Shown: positions 28,352-37,092, counted from the stretch's first letter. The stretch is DNA of 64,000 nucleotides from Hymenobacter sp. PAMC 26628 (GCF_001562275.1 NZ_CP014304.1:3596001-3660000), one strand, 5' to 3'. Numbers and translations: made by a program. The notes: generated by a model not told the origin, from the letters alone.

Positions 28352-29575
28352 CTACGCGAGGTTGTACTCGGCGCGCCACTTTTCGATGGTGTGGTTGTAG
28401 ATGGCCTGGTTGGCCATGTGCACGGTGCAGGCCGCGCGCGCGCCGGTTACCACGTTCGAGTCGGGCATTTTGCGCTCGACAATGGCCTGGTGGAAATCGC
28501 GCAGCGAGTACCACGAGCCGTCCTTTAGCGGCTCGGCGCCGGTGGTGATGGCGATGCCGCCGTCCTTGTTCCAGGTGATTTTGGTGGCCCCGGTCACGCC
28601 GTCCACGGTGCCGTATTGCTTTATTGTTTCTTGTTCCGGGTAGTACATGCCCTGGTCGACGAGCAGCGAAATGGTGCCCTTGGTCCCCTTCAGCTTGAAC
28701 AGGTAGCCGTCGCGGGCGTTGCCGCAGGTGGCCCCGAAGTTGCCCACCATGCCTTCCTTGGCGTAGCGCACCATCACCTGCACGTTGTCGTAGGTTTCGC
28801 GGCCGTCCTTGTAGAAGTCGATGCCGCCGGTGCCGAACACCTCGTCGGCGTGCGTTTCGAAGGCCCAGTTGATGAAGTCCATCTGGTGCGAAAGCAACTC
28901 GGCGGCCAGCCCGCCCGAGTACTCGCGGTACATGCGCCAGTTGATTTTGCGCTCCAGGCCCGGCTCCGGCACCGGGCGGCGCCAGCTGCCGTTGCGGTCC
29001 CAGCGGCAGTCAATCTGCGTCACCTTGCCCAGGTAGCCCTGCTTGATCATCTCCTTCACCCGGTAGTACAGCGGCGAGTAGCGGTACTGGTGGCCCACTT
29101 GCAGCGTTTGGGCGGGGCGCTGCTGCGCCAGCCGCACCAGCTCCAGGGCTTGCGGAATGTCGTAGGTCATGGTTTTTTCGAGGTACACCTGCTTGCCGGC
29201 GGCCAGCGCGTCCTTGGCCACCTGGAAGTGCAGGTTCAGGGGCACGGCGATGATGACGGCCTCCACCGCCCGCGCGTCCAGCAGGGCGTGGTAGTCGGCG
29301 TAGGACTTGGCGTGGCCGGCGGCGCCGGTTTTTTGCGCGTTTTGCAGCCGAAACGGCAGCTCGTCGCACAAGGCCACCACCTCGAACCGGTCGGGCAGGT
29401 CCTGCAAAATCTTGAGCAGCCCCGTGCCGCGGTCGCCGCAGCCGATGACGCCGATTTTGATGCGGCGGGCCGGCGCGGGGGCCCCCAGGACGTCGGCCAG
29501 GGCCCCGGGCAGCCACAGGCCGCCGGTCAGCAGGCCCGTTTGTTTAATAAAATTGCGTCTTGGAAGGTCCATCAT
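28352..29575 (-). CDS. Gfo/Idh/MocA family oxidoreductase with Tat signal
   Basis: 407 residues. The N-terminus has a twin-arginine motif (PRRNFIKQTG, about 5-14) and a hydrophobic stretch, so export in folded form is likely. The Rossmann loop is IGVIGCGDRGTG (about 41-52). VYLEKTMTYD corresponds to the EKP motif of the family with Thr in place of Pro. The C-terminal domain has GGLAAELLSHQMDFINWAF. These exported enzymes use tightly bound NAD(P) to act on glycosides or sugar derivatives. The start overlaps the stop of apbE (ATGA), giving a two-gene unit with the flavin transferase. Confidence 0.92.
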   Translation of the reverse strand: MMDLPRRNFIKQTGLLTGGLWLPGALADVLGAPAPARRIKIGVIGCGDRGTGLLKILQDLPDRFEVVALCDELPFRLQNAQKTGAAGHAKSYADYHALLDARAVEAVIIAVPLNLHFQVAKDALAAGKQVYLEKTMTYDIPQALELVRLAQQRPAQTLQVGHQYRYSPLYYRVKEMIKQGYLGKVTQIDCRWDRNGSWRRPVPEPGLERKINWRMYREYSGGLAAELLSHQMDFINWAFETHADEVFGTGGIDFYKDGRETYDNVQVMVRYAKEGMVGNFGATCGNARDGYLFKLKGTKGTISLLVDQGMYYPEQETIKQYGTVDGVTGATKITWNKDGGIAITTGAEPLKDGSWYSLRDFHQAIVERKMPDSNVVTGARAACTVHMANQAIYNHTIEKWRAEYNLA

Positions 29576-30621
29576 GGGTGTACAATTAGTTTTTGAAAGC
29601 CGCGCGTGGCCGTGTCGGCCACGGTGCCGTTGGGCCGTTGGTACAGCAAGTAAGCTTGGAGGTTTCGGTGGTGGCGCAGAAACACCAGGGCGTCGGCCAA
29701 GCCCATGCCCATCAAGGCGTTGTCGTAGGCGTCGGCGGTTAGTGCGTCGCGCGCCACCACCGTTGCACTCACCAGTTCGTTGCGGAAAGCGTAGCCGGTT
29801 TTGGGGTCAATCAGGTGGGCGCTTTTTACGGGGCCCCAGCGCTTGAACTTGCGGTAGTTGCCCGACGTGGTGATGCCGCCCGCGCGCAGCTGCACCACCT
29901 GCTGCATGCCGGGCGGCGGCACGGCGCTGGTGTCGGGCCGCTCGATGCCCACCCGCATCCGCGCGCCGCCGGGCCACTTGTGGCCCCGCACCCGGATTTC
30001 GCCGCCCACTTCCACCAGGTAGTCGCGGATGCGGTGGCGTTCCAGCAGCGCGGCCAGCACGTCCACGGTGTAGCCCTGGGCGATGCCGTTCAGGTCGAGG
30101 TGCACGCCGGGCATGTCTTTCACCAACGAATCGCCGCGCAGGTGCACCTTGTCGGAGCCCACCAGCGGCAGCAGCGCCGCAATGGCCGCCGCCGACGGGG
30201 GCCCCGCCACCGGCCGGGGCCCGAAGCCCCAGGCCTGCACCAGCGGCTCCACCGTGGCGTCGAAGCGGCCGCCCGTGTCGCGGTACACCGCCAGCGCCTT
30301 GCGCACCACCAGCCGCAGGTGCCGGTCGGCCACCACGCCCCGGGCCGATTGGTTGAACCGGTTGATGAGCGAGCCGGGCGCGTAGAGCGAGAGCGAGGCA
30401 TCAATTTCGGCCAGCGCGCGCGCCACATCCACCGCCGCCACGGCGCTGTCGGCCGCGTAGTAGGTCACCGCGTACGTGGTACCCTGGGCGTAGCCGCTGA
30501 AGCGGTGGACCCGCCGCGGAGCCGGCGATAAGGCCGCGAGCCCTAACCCAACAGCCAGCAGAATGCAGTGTACCAAGCGACTGAGGGTAAAAGGTTGGCG
30601 TGGCAGCGCGGGCCGGGACAA
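29572..30621 (-). CDS. apbE: ApbE family FMN transferase
   Basis: About 349 residues if TTG at 30621 is used. The start is uncertain: the frame stays open into the IS element and contains no ATG. TTG gives MSRPALPRQPFTLSR followed by a hydrophobic LVHCILLAVGLGLAALS, a plausible signal peptide. ApbE landmarks are GYAQGTTYAVTYYA, DLNGIAQGYTVDVL, YLVEVGGEIRVRG, TSGNYRKF, HLIDPKTGYAF and DALTADAYDNALMGMG. The enzyme takes FAD and attaches FMN to a Thr in secreted or membrane redox proteins. The coupled Gfo/Idh/MocA protein has no obvious flavinylation motif, so the acceptor may be elsewhere. Confidence 0.88.
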   Translation of the reverse strand: MSRPALPRQPFTLSRLVHCILLAVGLGLAALSPAPRRVHRFSGYAQGTTYAVTYYAADSAVAAVDVARALAEIDASLSLYAPGSLINRFNQSARGVVADRHLRLVVRKALAVYRDTGGRFDATVEPLVQAWGFGPRPVAGPPSAAAIAALLPLVGSDKVHLRGDSLVKDMPGVHLDLNGIAQGYTVDVLAALLERHRIRDYLVEVGGEIRVRGHKWPGGARMRVGIERPDTSAVPPPGMQQVVQLRAGGITTSGNYRKFKRWGPVKSAHLIDPKTGYAFRNELVSATVVARDALTADAYDNALMGMGLADALVFLRHHRNLQAYLLYQRPNGTVADTATRGFQKLIVHP

Positions 30622-30745
30622 CAGCGCTGCTGCGGGCCGCTGGCAAGTTTGCAAGCCTGTGGGGCCCACCCGCTTGCACTGGCCAGCGCAGCGGTTACTC
30701 GGCTGCCCGGTAGCCGTCGAACGCCAGAAAGTTAGCGCAATCGAT

Positions 30746-30752
30746 TTAATTA
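30746..30752. repeat. 7-bp target-site duplication, left copy
   Basis: TTAATTA directly precedes the left end of the insertion sequence and is repeated at 31870-31876 after its right end. Confidence 0.8.
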
Positions 30753-31869
30753 CTGATGTTACGCACTGAGTTGGCGGAGTTGCTGATACATGGCTTTCAG
30801 GCCGACGGTGTAGAGTTGGGCTTTGAGGCGAAAATGCCCGAGGCCGCATTTGAGTTTGAGCACTTCCAGCTTGGTGTAGGCCAGCACAGCGGCCAGGAAG
30901 TGGGTGGCTTGCGTGGCCAGGGTTTTAGTGGGCGCTTTGCCCATGGAGGCATTCTGTTTAAGCGACTTATGATATTCTTCCACTTTCCACCGTCTTTGGT
31001 AAATCGTGGTCAGACGGGCTTGGTCCAGGTCGGTGTCACTGCTGACCAGATACAGCATGCCCTGGCTACCGTCTTGGTTTGTAAAGACTTGTCTGGTTAC
31101 GAGTACGGCCTCTTGGACCGCCCGCAAATAGACGCGCAGGGGCTGCGTATCGGGAAAGGCCAGCGTCTGCACGGCCTGGAACTGGCCCTGGGCGCGCGCC
31201 GCTTCACTCAAGGCCACCGTGCGGCTGCTTTCGAGGGCAAAAATGAAGTGGTGGCCCAGCGCCCGCACCAGCTGCATGTTTTCGGCCGAGGCATACCAAC
31301 TGTCGGCCAGCAAGTAGCGGTAAGCCACTTGCTGCTGGGCCACGCGCAGCATTTGCTGCACGTATTCGTTTTTGGTGAAGGGGCTTTGGTAGCTGGTTTG
31401 CTGCGTTTTGGGGTGAAAGACCGGCACGGTTTTCCGCACCAACTCGACGGCGAGGGGCAGGGCCAGCGCCCCGGCCTGATAGAGCAGGGTGACGAAGTTG
31501 AGGCCCTTGATATAACGCTGCTGACTGTGGCCCCAGTGGGTGCAAATCAGCTCGTTGGCATCCGTATGCGCCTTTTCCAGCACCGAATCGTCCACGATGA
31601 GGACGGCAAATTCCTCGGCAGGCCGACGGGCTTCAGCTTGGCGAATCAGCGGCTTGGCGTGCCGCCACACCTCGGCCGAACCCAGGGTGGCGTGGCTCAG
31701 CCAACGCGTGATGTGGTCGTGGCTGAGTGCCCCCCCCAGCAGGCGCGACAAGCCCGTAGCCGTCGTTGGACCCGTCGAGCTCAGCAAATAATCCGTGTAC
31801 AAGTCCAGCGTGCAACTCTGCATAAGCCTCCTAAACGGGCAACCACGCCCAATGACTGCGTAACATCAG
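30753..31869 (-). mobile_element. Complete insertion sequence (IS4-superfamily-like), 1,117 bp
   Basis: The ends are inverted repeats: left CTGATGTTACGCACTGA and right, read inward, CTGATGTTACGCAGTCA. The first 13 bases match exactly and imperfect similarity follows. It is flanked by the 7-bp direct repeat TTAATTA. One transposase gene fills the element on the minus strand. Intact ends, duplication and reading frame indicate a fairly recent insertion, placed between apbE and the divergent DUF1080 gene. Confidence 0.88.
30759..31823 (-). CDS. DDE transposase of the IS element (IS4/IS701-like)
   Basis: 354 residues, nearly the whole element. A helical N-terminus (about 1-65: TGLSRLLGGALSHDHITRWL) is followed by the DDE core. 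VLIVDDSVLEKAH carries the first Asp, RYLLADSWYAS the second, and YQRRWKVEEYHKSLKQ the Glu in the Y-(2)-R-(3)-E-(6)-K form of the IS4 superfamily. The stop lies a few bases inside the left inverted repeat. All three catalytic acids are present, so it is probably active. Family-level placement between IS4 and IS701 would need a database comparison. Confidence 0.88.
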   Translation of the reverse strand: MQSCTLDLYTDYLLSSTGPTTATGLSRLLGGALSHDHITRWLSHATLGSAEVWRHAKPLIRQAEARRPAEEFAVLIVDDSVLEKAHTDANELICTHWGHSQQRYIKGLNFVTLLYQAGALALPLAVELVRKTVPVFHPKTQQTSYQSPFTKNEYVQQMLRVAQQQVAYRYLLADSWYASAENMQLVRALGHHFIFALESSRTVALSEAARAQGQFQAVQTLAFPDTQPLRVYLRAVQEAVLVTRQVFTNQDGSQGMLYLVSSDTDLDQARLTTIYQRRWKVEEYHKSLKQNASMGKAPTKTLATQATHFLAAVLAYTKLEVLKLKCGLGHFRLKAQLYTVGLKAMYQQLRQLSA

Positions 31870-31876
31870 TTAATTA
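31870..31876. repeat. 7-bp target-site duplication, right copy
   Basis: TTAATTA, identical to the copy at 30746-30752 at the other end of the IS element. Confidence 0.8.
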
Positions 31877-32065
31877 GTTCATAACCAAAGCCACCACCTA
31901 CTCCGCTGGCTAGTCGTTCTGCCTGGTAAGAAAACGAGTTAGACCAGGGGCAGACAACGTCAATTCTTTCCCGCAAAACCTTGGCTACTAACCTGCGCCG
32001 CCGGGCCGTTTTGGCCCCCGTGCCTTACTTTAGGGCCCCTACCACCCCACCCTACCCCCATTTCC

Positions 32066-33445
32066 TTGAAACCATTCAAAACAATTGCCGCCAGTGTAGT
32101 GGCCACCGCGCTGGCGCTTGCCGGGCCCCGGGCGGGCTTTGCCCAAACCACCGATTCGTGGCAAAACCTGTTCGACGGCAAAACCCTGACGGGCTGGAAA
32201 CGCCTGGCGGGCACGGCCGACTATAAAGTAGAAAACGGCGCCATTGTGGGCACCACCGTGATGAACTCCGGCAACACCTTTTTGGTGACGGAGAAGGAAT
32301 ACGGCGACTTTGCGCTGGAGTTGGACCTGATGATTGAGAGCCCGGTGAGCAACTCGGGCGTGCAGACCCGCAGCCACTTCGACACGCCGGAGCACAAGGG
32401 CGTGGTGTTCGGGCGGCAGCTGGAAATTGATCCTTCCGAGCGCAGCTGGTCGGGCGGGGTATACGACGAGGCCCGCCGCCAATGGCTGTACCCGCTCGAC
32501 TTGCACCCACAAGCCAAAACGGCCTTTAAAGTGGGCCAGTACAACCACATCCGGGTGGAGTGCATCGGCAACGAGATGAAGACGTGGATCAATAACGTGC
32601 CCATCGCCTACGTGGTGGACCCCGTGGACCCCAAGGGCTTCATCGGCTTGCAGGTGCACGGCATCACCACCAAGGAGCAGGAAGGCAAGAAGGTGTACTT
32701 CAAGAACATCAAAATCAAGACCACCAACCTGAAGCCCAGCGCGTTCCCGGCGGACGTTTACGTGGTCAACTTCGTGCCCAACTACCTGAACGCCTACGAA
32801 AAGCAGCACGGCTGGAAGCTGCTGTTCGACGGCAAATCGTCGCAGGGCTGGCGCGGTGCCAAGGGGCCCACTTTCCCGGCCAAGGGCTGGCAGGTGAACG
32901 AAGGCACCATGACCGTGCAGCCCTCGGCGGGCAAGGAGGCGGCCAACGGCGGCGACATCGTGACGGATGCCCAGTACAAAGCCTTTGACTTGTCGTTTGA
33001 ATTCAAGCTCACGCCCGGCGCCAACAGCGGCGTGAAGTACTTCGTGACGCTGGACGAAAAAACCGAGGGCTCGGCCATTGGCCTGGAATACCAGGTGCTG
33101 GACGATGCGCTGCACCCCGACGCCAAGCTTGGGCGCGACGGCGACCGGACGATTGCCTCGCTCTACGACCTGAAAACGTCCATCAAGAACCCGCGCTTTA
33201 TCCACCCCATTGGCGAATGGAACGTGGGCCGCGTGGTGGTGTACCCCGACAACCGGGTGGAGCACTACCTGAACGGCTTGAAAGTACTCGAATACACCCG
33301 CGGCTCGAAGGAGTTCTTAGACCTAGTGGCGCAGAGCAAGTACCACATCTGGCCCAACTTCGGCATGGCGCCCCAGGGCCATATTTTGCTGCAAGACCAC
33401 GGCAACCTCGTGTCGTTCCGGAGCATCAAAATCAAGCAGTTATAA
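32066..33445 (+). CDS. Two-domain DUF1080 protein (3-keto-disaccharide hydrolase family)
   Basis: 459 residues from TTG at 32066, which gives MKPFKTIAASVVATALALAG as a clean signal peptide cleaved near GFAQT. Two DUF1080 (concanavalin-like jelly-roll) domains follow. The first (about 30-215) opens with WQNLFDGKTLTGW and carries GDFALELDLMIE and NSGVQTRSHFDTPE. The second (about 247-458) opens with WKLLFDGKSSQGW and carries FDLSFEFKLTPGANSGVKYF. The family cleaves 3-keto-glycosides made by Gfo/Idh/MocA dehydrogenases, and one such gene follows directly. The double domain is larger than the common single-domain form. Confidence 0.9.
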   Translation: MKPFKTIAASVVATALALAGPRAGFAQTTDSWQNLFDGKTLTGWKRLAGTADYKVENGAIVGTTVMNSGNTFLVTEKEYGDFALELDLMIESPVSNSGVQTRSHFDTPEHKGVVFGRQLEIDPSERSWSGGVYDEARRQWLYPLDLHPQAKTAFKVGQYNHIRVECIGNEMKTWINNVPIAYVVDPVDPKGFIGLQVHGITTKEQEGKKVYFKNIKIKTTNLKPSAFPADVYVVNFVPNYLNAYEKQHGWKLLFDGKSSQGWRGAKGPTFPAKGWQVNEGTMTVQPSAGKEAANGGDIVTDAQYKAFDLSFEFKLTPGANSGVKYFVTLDEKTEGSAIGLEYQVLDDALHPDAKLGRDGDRTIASLYDLKTSIKNPRFIHPIGEWNVGRVVVYPDNRVEHYLNGLKVLEYTRGSKEFLDLVAQSKYHIWPNFGMAPQGHILLQDHGNLVSFRSIKIKQL

Positions 33446-33477
33446 TTCCTTCTTCCTCCTTCCCACCCACTTTCTAC

Positions 33478-34845
33478 ATGCTGAACGAACCCAATCCCCG
33501 CCGGCTATTTCTCAAGCAAGCCGCCCTGGTAAGCGCCGGGGCCCTGGTAGCGCCCAAGTTGGCCTGGTCGGCCAGCAGCTACAAACGCATCATGGGCGCC
33601 AACGACCGGGTGCGGGTTGGCGTGGTGGGCTTTTCCGACCGCCACCGCAACTCGCACATGCCCAGCTTTCTCAACCACTACAAGGAGCTCAACTTCGACG
33701 TGGTGGGCGTGTCCGACATTTGGAGCAAGCGCCGCCTGGAAGGCGCGGCCCTGTGGAAGGAAAAGCTGGGCCACGACGTGGCCGCCTACCGCAACAACGA
33801 CGAGCTATACGCCAGTAAGAGCGTGGACGCGGTGTTCATCGGCACCGCCGATTTCCAGCACGCGCTGCACGCCATTGAGGCCGTGCAGGCCGGCTGCGAT
33901 GCCTACGTTGAGAAGCCCTTTGCCGAAACGATGGCCGACAACCGGGCCGCCCTCAAAGCCATCAAGGGCGCGAAGCAGATTGTGCAAATCGGTTCGCAGC
34001 GCCGCAGCGGCGACAACTACATCGCCGCCGAGCAGTTCATCAAGTCCGGCAAGTTTGGCCCCATCAAAATGGTAGAGCTGACTTGGAACGTGAACCAGCC
34101 CGGCCGCTGGCGGCGGCCCGAGCTGGTGGCCCAGCTGCGCGAGGCCGACGTGGACTGGAAGCGCTACCTGATGAACCGCCCCGCCGAGGCCTACGACCCG
34201 CGCAAGTACCTGGAATATCGTCTATTCTGGCCCTATTCGTCGGGCCTGCCGGGCCAGTGGATGAGCCACCAGATTGACACCGTGCACTGGTTCACGGGCC
34301 TGCCCCACCCGCGCAGCGTGGTGGCCAACGGCGGCATTTACATGTGGAAGGACGGCCGCCGCAACTGGGACACCCTGACGGCGGTGTTCGACTATGGGCC
34401 CCTGGACAACCCGGCCGAGGGCTTCCAGGTCACGTTTGGCTCGCGGATGGACAACGGCGACGAGAATCCGGCCGAAATTTACTACGCCAACGGCGGGGAG
34501 CTAAACCTGATTACCAACAAGGTTTCGCCCAAGGGCGGCCTCACCAAGCAGCACGCCGACGCTATGCACTTGGCCCCCAACCTGCTGACTGAGTTTAGCC
34601 TGGCCAACACCGCCGCGGCGGTCGCCTCGGCCAACACCGGCGGCGACGTGCTGACCTCCAACCACGTGCGCAACTGGATGGAGTGCGTGCGCAGCCGCCA
34701 GCAGCCCCACGCCCCCGTGGAGGCCGGCTACAGCCACTCCATCGCCAACATCATGACCACGGCCGCCGCCCACACCGGGCTCAAAGCCACGTTTGACGAA
34801 AAGACGCAGGAAGTGATGGTGGGCGGCAAAGTGTTCAAATACTAG
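33478..34845 (+). CDS. Gfo/Idh/MocA family oxidoreductase with Tat signal
   Basis: 455 residues from the ATG at 33478; an open extension upstream overlaps the DUF1080 gene and is rejected. It has a twin-arginine signal (NPRRLFLKQAALVSAGALV, about 6-24). The Rossmann loop reads VGVVGFSDRHRNSH instead of the usual GxGxxG, as in some exported members. AYVEKPFAETM carries the EKP motif. The C-terminal domain has GLPGQWMSHQIDTVHWFTG. With the DUF1080 protein it probably oxidises the C3 hydroxyl of a glycoside in the periplasm before cleavage. It follows that gene by 32 bp and precedes the PmoA-like gene by 15 bp. Confidence 0.9.
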   Translation: MLNEPNPRRLFLKQAALVSAGALVAPKLAWSASSYKRIMGANDRVRVGVVGFSDRHRNSHMPSFLNHYKELNFDVVGVSDIWSKRRLEGAALWKEKLGHDVAAYRNNDELYASKSVDAVFIGTADFQHALHAIEAVQAGCDAYVEKPFAETMADNRAALKAIKGAKQIVQIGSQRRSGDNYIAAEQFIKSGKFGPIKMVELTWNVNQPGRWRRPELVAQLREADVDWKRYLMNRPAEAYDPRKYLEYRLFWPYSSGLPGQWMSHQIDTVHWFTGLPHPRSVVANGGIYMWKDGRRNWDTLTAVFDYGPLDNPAEGFQVTFGSRMDNGDENPAEIYYANGGELNLITNKVSPKGGLTKQHADAMHLAPNLLTEFSLANTAAAVASANTGGDVLTSNHVRNWMECVRSRQQPHAPVEAGYSHSIANIMTTAAAHTGLKATFDEKTQEVMVGGKVFKY

Positions 34846-34860
34846 CCCGCCGCGCATACA

Positions 34861-35925
34861 ATGAACCGATTCACGTTATCCGGCGCAGGCGCCGCGCTGC
34901 TGGTACTGGGGGCCCTGGCCGAAGCCAGGGCCCAAAAGGCCGAGCCCGTGCGCGTCATCAAAGACGCCAAGGCCAAGAAAGTCGACGTGTTCGTGGGCGG
35001 CAAGCTGTTCACCAGCCTGCTGTACCCCGACTCGCTGGAAAAGCCGGTGCTGTACCCGCTGCGCGCCGCCAACGGCACGGTCGTCACCCGGGGCTTTCCG
35101 CTCGACCCGAGGCCCGGCGACCCCACCGACCACCCGCACCACATCGGCACGTGGTTCAACTTTGAGAACGTCAACGGGCTGGATTTCTGGAACAACTCCT
35201 ACGCCATTCCGAAGGAGAAAAAGGGCAGCTACGGCTGGATCAAGACCGACCGAATTCTGACCACCACCAGCGGCCCCACCGGCGTGCTGGCCTACCACGC
35301 CAACTGGACCAACCAGAAAAACGAGGTGCTGCTGGAAGAAACCACGCGCTTCGAGTTCAGCGGCACGGGCCGGGCGCGCACCATTGACCGGGTCACCACG
35401 CTGAAATCGGACATGGACGTGACCTTTACCGACGCCAAGGATGGGCTTCTCGGCCTGCGCCTAGCCCACGAGTTGCAAATGCCGTCGGATAAGGATGAAA
35501 AATTCACCGACAGCAAAGGCATCGTGACCGTGGTGAAGGCCGGTACCGACCACACCGCCAACGGCAACTACCTGACCAGCGCCGGCAAGCGCGGCAACGA
35601 CGCGTGGAGTACGCGCGGCGTGTGGTGCAAAGTGTACGGCAAAATGGGCGCCGACTCGGTCAGCATCGCCATCCTCGACCACCCCAAAAACCCGAACTAC
35701 CCGACCTTCTGGCACGCCCGCGGCTACGGCCTGTTTGCCGCCAACCCACTGGGTGAAAAGGTATTCACGGAAGGTAAAGCCGCTAAAAACCTGACGCTCA
35801 AAAAGGGCGAGTCCGTCACGTTCCGCTACCGCATCCTCATCGACGAGGGCCCCCAAACGCTGTCGACCAAGCAGCTGAACGCCGCCGCGGCGGACTTTGC
35901 CAAGCGCAGCGTTGCCAGCAAATAA
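34861..35925 (+). CDS. PmoA-like (DUF6807) secreted protein
   Basis: 354 residues with a signal peptide (about 1-24, ending EARAQ). PLDPRPGDPTDHPHHIGTWFNF carries a histidine cluster typical of the PmoA/DUF6807 family. FWHARGYGLFAANPLGEKVF is a second family landmark. Despite the name there is no relation to particulate methane monooxygenase activity here. The beta-sandwich fold and genomic company with Gfo/Idh/MocA and DUF1080 proteins point to carbohydrate handling. It is the third gene of the set and is followed after 45 bp by the VOC gene. Confidence 0.85.
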   Translation: MNRFTLSGAGAALLVLGALAEARAQKAEPVRVIKDAKAKKVDVFVGGKLFTSLLYPDSLEKPVLYPLRAANGTVVTRGFPLDPRPGDPTDHPHHIGTWFNFENVNGLDFWNNSYAIPKEKKGSYGWIKTDRILTTTSGPTGVLAYHANWTNQKNEVLLEETTRFEFSGTGRARTIDRVTTLKSDMDVTFTDAKDGLLGLRLAHELQMPSDKDEKFTDSKGIVTVVKAGTDHTANGNYLTSAGKRGNDAWSTRGVWCKVYGKMGADSVSIAILDHPKNPNYPTFWHARGYGLFAANPLGEKVFTEGKAAKNLTLKKGESVTFRYRILIDEGPQTLSTKQLNAAAADFAKRSVASK

Positions 35926-35970
35926 CCGTGGGGCCCCACGGGCAGTCAATCCTTATTCAGAATAGTAAAC

Positions 35971-36429
35971 GTGCGACAGCTCGCGATTTTATTTGGGCTT
36001 CTGGTTGGGCTGGGGGCCCCACGCGGGGCGTGCGCGCAGCAGCCGGCCAACGCCCGGCTCACCTTCAACCACACCGCCGTGTGCGTGCGCGACCTGGGCA
36101 AGAGTGTGGCATTTTACCACAACGTGCTGGGGCTGGAGGAGCTGCCCAACCCGTTCAACGACGGCGTGCACGCCTGGTTCCGGGTGGGGCCGGGGTTGCA
36201 GCTGCACGTCATCCAGCGCGGCTGCACCGCCGGGTCCGACAAGAATGTGCACACCTGCTTCAGCGTGGGGTCGCTGGCGGCGTTCACGCGCCACCTCGAC
36301 GCGCTGGGTACGGCGTACACCAACCTAAAGGGCGACGGCAAGGAGCCCACTTTGCGCATCGATGGCGTGCGGCAGGTTTACCTGCAAGATCCTGACGGCT
36401 ATTGGATTGAAATTAACGACGCCAAGTAG
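35971..36429 (+). CDS. Secreted VOC (glyoxalase/dioxygenase) superfamily protein
   Basis: 152 residues from GTG at 35971. A signal peptide (MRQLAILFGLLVGLGAP, cleaved after GACAQ) precedes one VOC module: FNHTAVCVRDLGKSVAFYH (metal-ligand His), LQLHVIQ and VYLQDPDGYWIEIND (metal-ligand Glu near the end). Exported VOC proteins are less common than cytoplasmic ones. The substrate is unknown; an isomerase or lyase acting on the keto-sugars of this cluster is possible. Transcription should end at the large hairpin just downstream. Confidence 0.85.
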   Translation: MRQLAILFGLLVGLGAPRGACAQQPANARLTFNHTAVCVRDLGKSVAFYHNVLGLEELPNPFNDGVHAWFRVGPGLQLHVIQRGCTAGSDKNVHTCFSVGSLAAFTRHLDALGTAYTNLKGDGKEPTLRIDGVRQVYLQDPDGYWIEINDAK

Positions 36430-36440
36430 CGCAGCATTGC

Positions 36441-36506
36441 CAGGGCCCCCGGGCACAAAAAAACCGGCCGCGTGTGCGGCCGGTTTTTTTGTGCCCGGGG
36501 GCCCTG
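36441..36506. terminator. Perfect 31-bp-arm bidirectional terminator
   Basis: The arms 36441-36471 and 36476-36506 are exact complements around a GTGT loop. They contain an A7 and a T7 run inside the stem and outer CAGGGCCCCCGGGCAC arms. It lies between the convergent VOC (+) and cupin (-) genes, 11 bp and 2 bp from their ends. Confidence 0.92.
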
Positions 36507-36508
36507 GC

Positions 36509-37015
36509 TTAGCGGCCAAAGTCGTCCTGCACGCGGATGATGTCGTCCTCGTCGGAGGGCTGATCGGCATCGGTGTGCTGCCAAATCTCGGCCACGATGC
36601 CCCAGCCGTCGAGGCCGATGAGGCGGTGGCGCTCGCCCTGTTTTAGGGTGATTTGCTCGCCGGGGCCGTAGTGGTTCGGCTCGTTTTGCTCGTCGGTTTC
36701 GCTGGTGGCCACGGCGATGGGGCCCTGCACCACGCGCCATATTTCGGCGCGGCGGTGGTGGTACTGCCACGAGAGGCGCTGCAAGGGCGCCACGATGAGA
36801 ATTTTGGGGCTGAGCTTGCCCGAAATCTTCAGGCCTTCGATGGAAAGGCCGTCGAAGTACGTGTCGGCAAACTGCTGGGCCTGGGTTTCGTCGATCACGA
36901 AGAAGCCGCCCCAGGGGCGCGTTTCGTCCTGTTTGTCGATGCCGAAGCCTTCGCCGCGCAGGCGCTGGGCTACTTCCTCGAACACGAGGTGCTTTTGGGG
37001 GTCGGGGGTACTCAT
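36509..37015 (-). CDS. Cupin-type phosphomannose/phosphoheptose isomerase-like protein
   Basis: 168 residues, a single cupin. RPWGGFFVIDE (about 33-43), PLQRLSWQYHHRRAEIW with the metal-binding His pair and Glu (about 77-93) and QGERHRLIGLD with the third His match the cupin domain of type II mannose-6-phosphate isomerases. Bacteroidota annotations often call this short form phosphoheptose isomerase. It would act in the cytoplasm on a sugar phosphate. It lies downstream of the SSS transporter on the same strand but beyond that gene's terminator, so it is probably a separate unit. Confidence 0.8.
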   Translation of the reverse strand: MSTPDPQKHLVFEEVAQRLRGEGFGIDKQDETRPWGGFFVIDETQAQQFADTYFDGLSIEGLKISGKLSPKILIVAPLQRLSWQYHHRRAEIWRVVQGPIAVATSETDEQNEPNHYGPGEQITLKQGERHRLIGLDGWGIVAEIWQHTDADQPSDEDDIIRVQDDFGR

Positions 37016-37044
37016 GAAGGAAAGAAAAAGGGTGAAAGAAGACG

Positions 37045-37092
37045 CAAAAAAACGGGCCGCTTGCCCGCGCCATGCGCGGGCAAGCGGCCCGT
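37045..37092 (-). terminator. Rho-independent terminator of the SSS transporter gene
   Basis: A perfect 19-bp stem (ACGGGCCGCTTGCCCGCGC and complement) with a 3-bp loop at 37071-37073. On the minus strand it is followed by seven T (37045-37051). It lies 18 bp after the transporter's stop. Confidence 0.92.

Noticed and set aside
30756..31877. Plus-strand open frame across the IS element
   Set aside because: It is the antisense shadow of the transposase, which has the DDE residues and lies inside matching inverted ends.
34861..35925. Particulate methane monooxygenase subunit (PmoA)
   Set aside because: The name of the family is historical. The protein is a secreted beta-rich domain beside sugar enzymes and lacks the membrane spans of methane monooxygenase.
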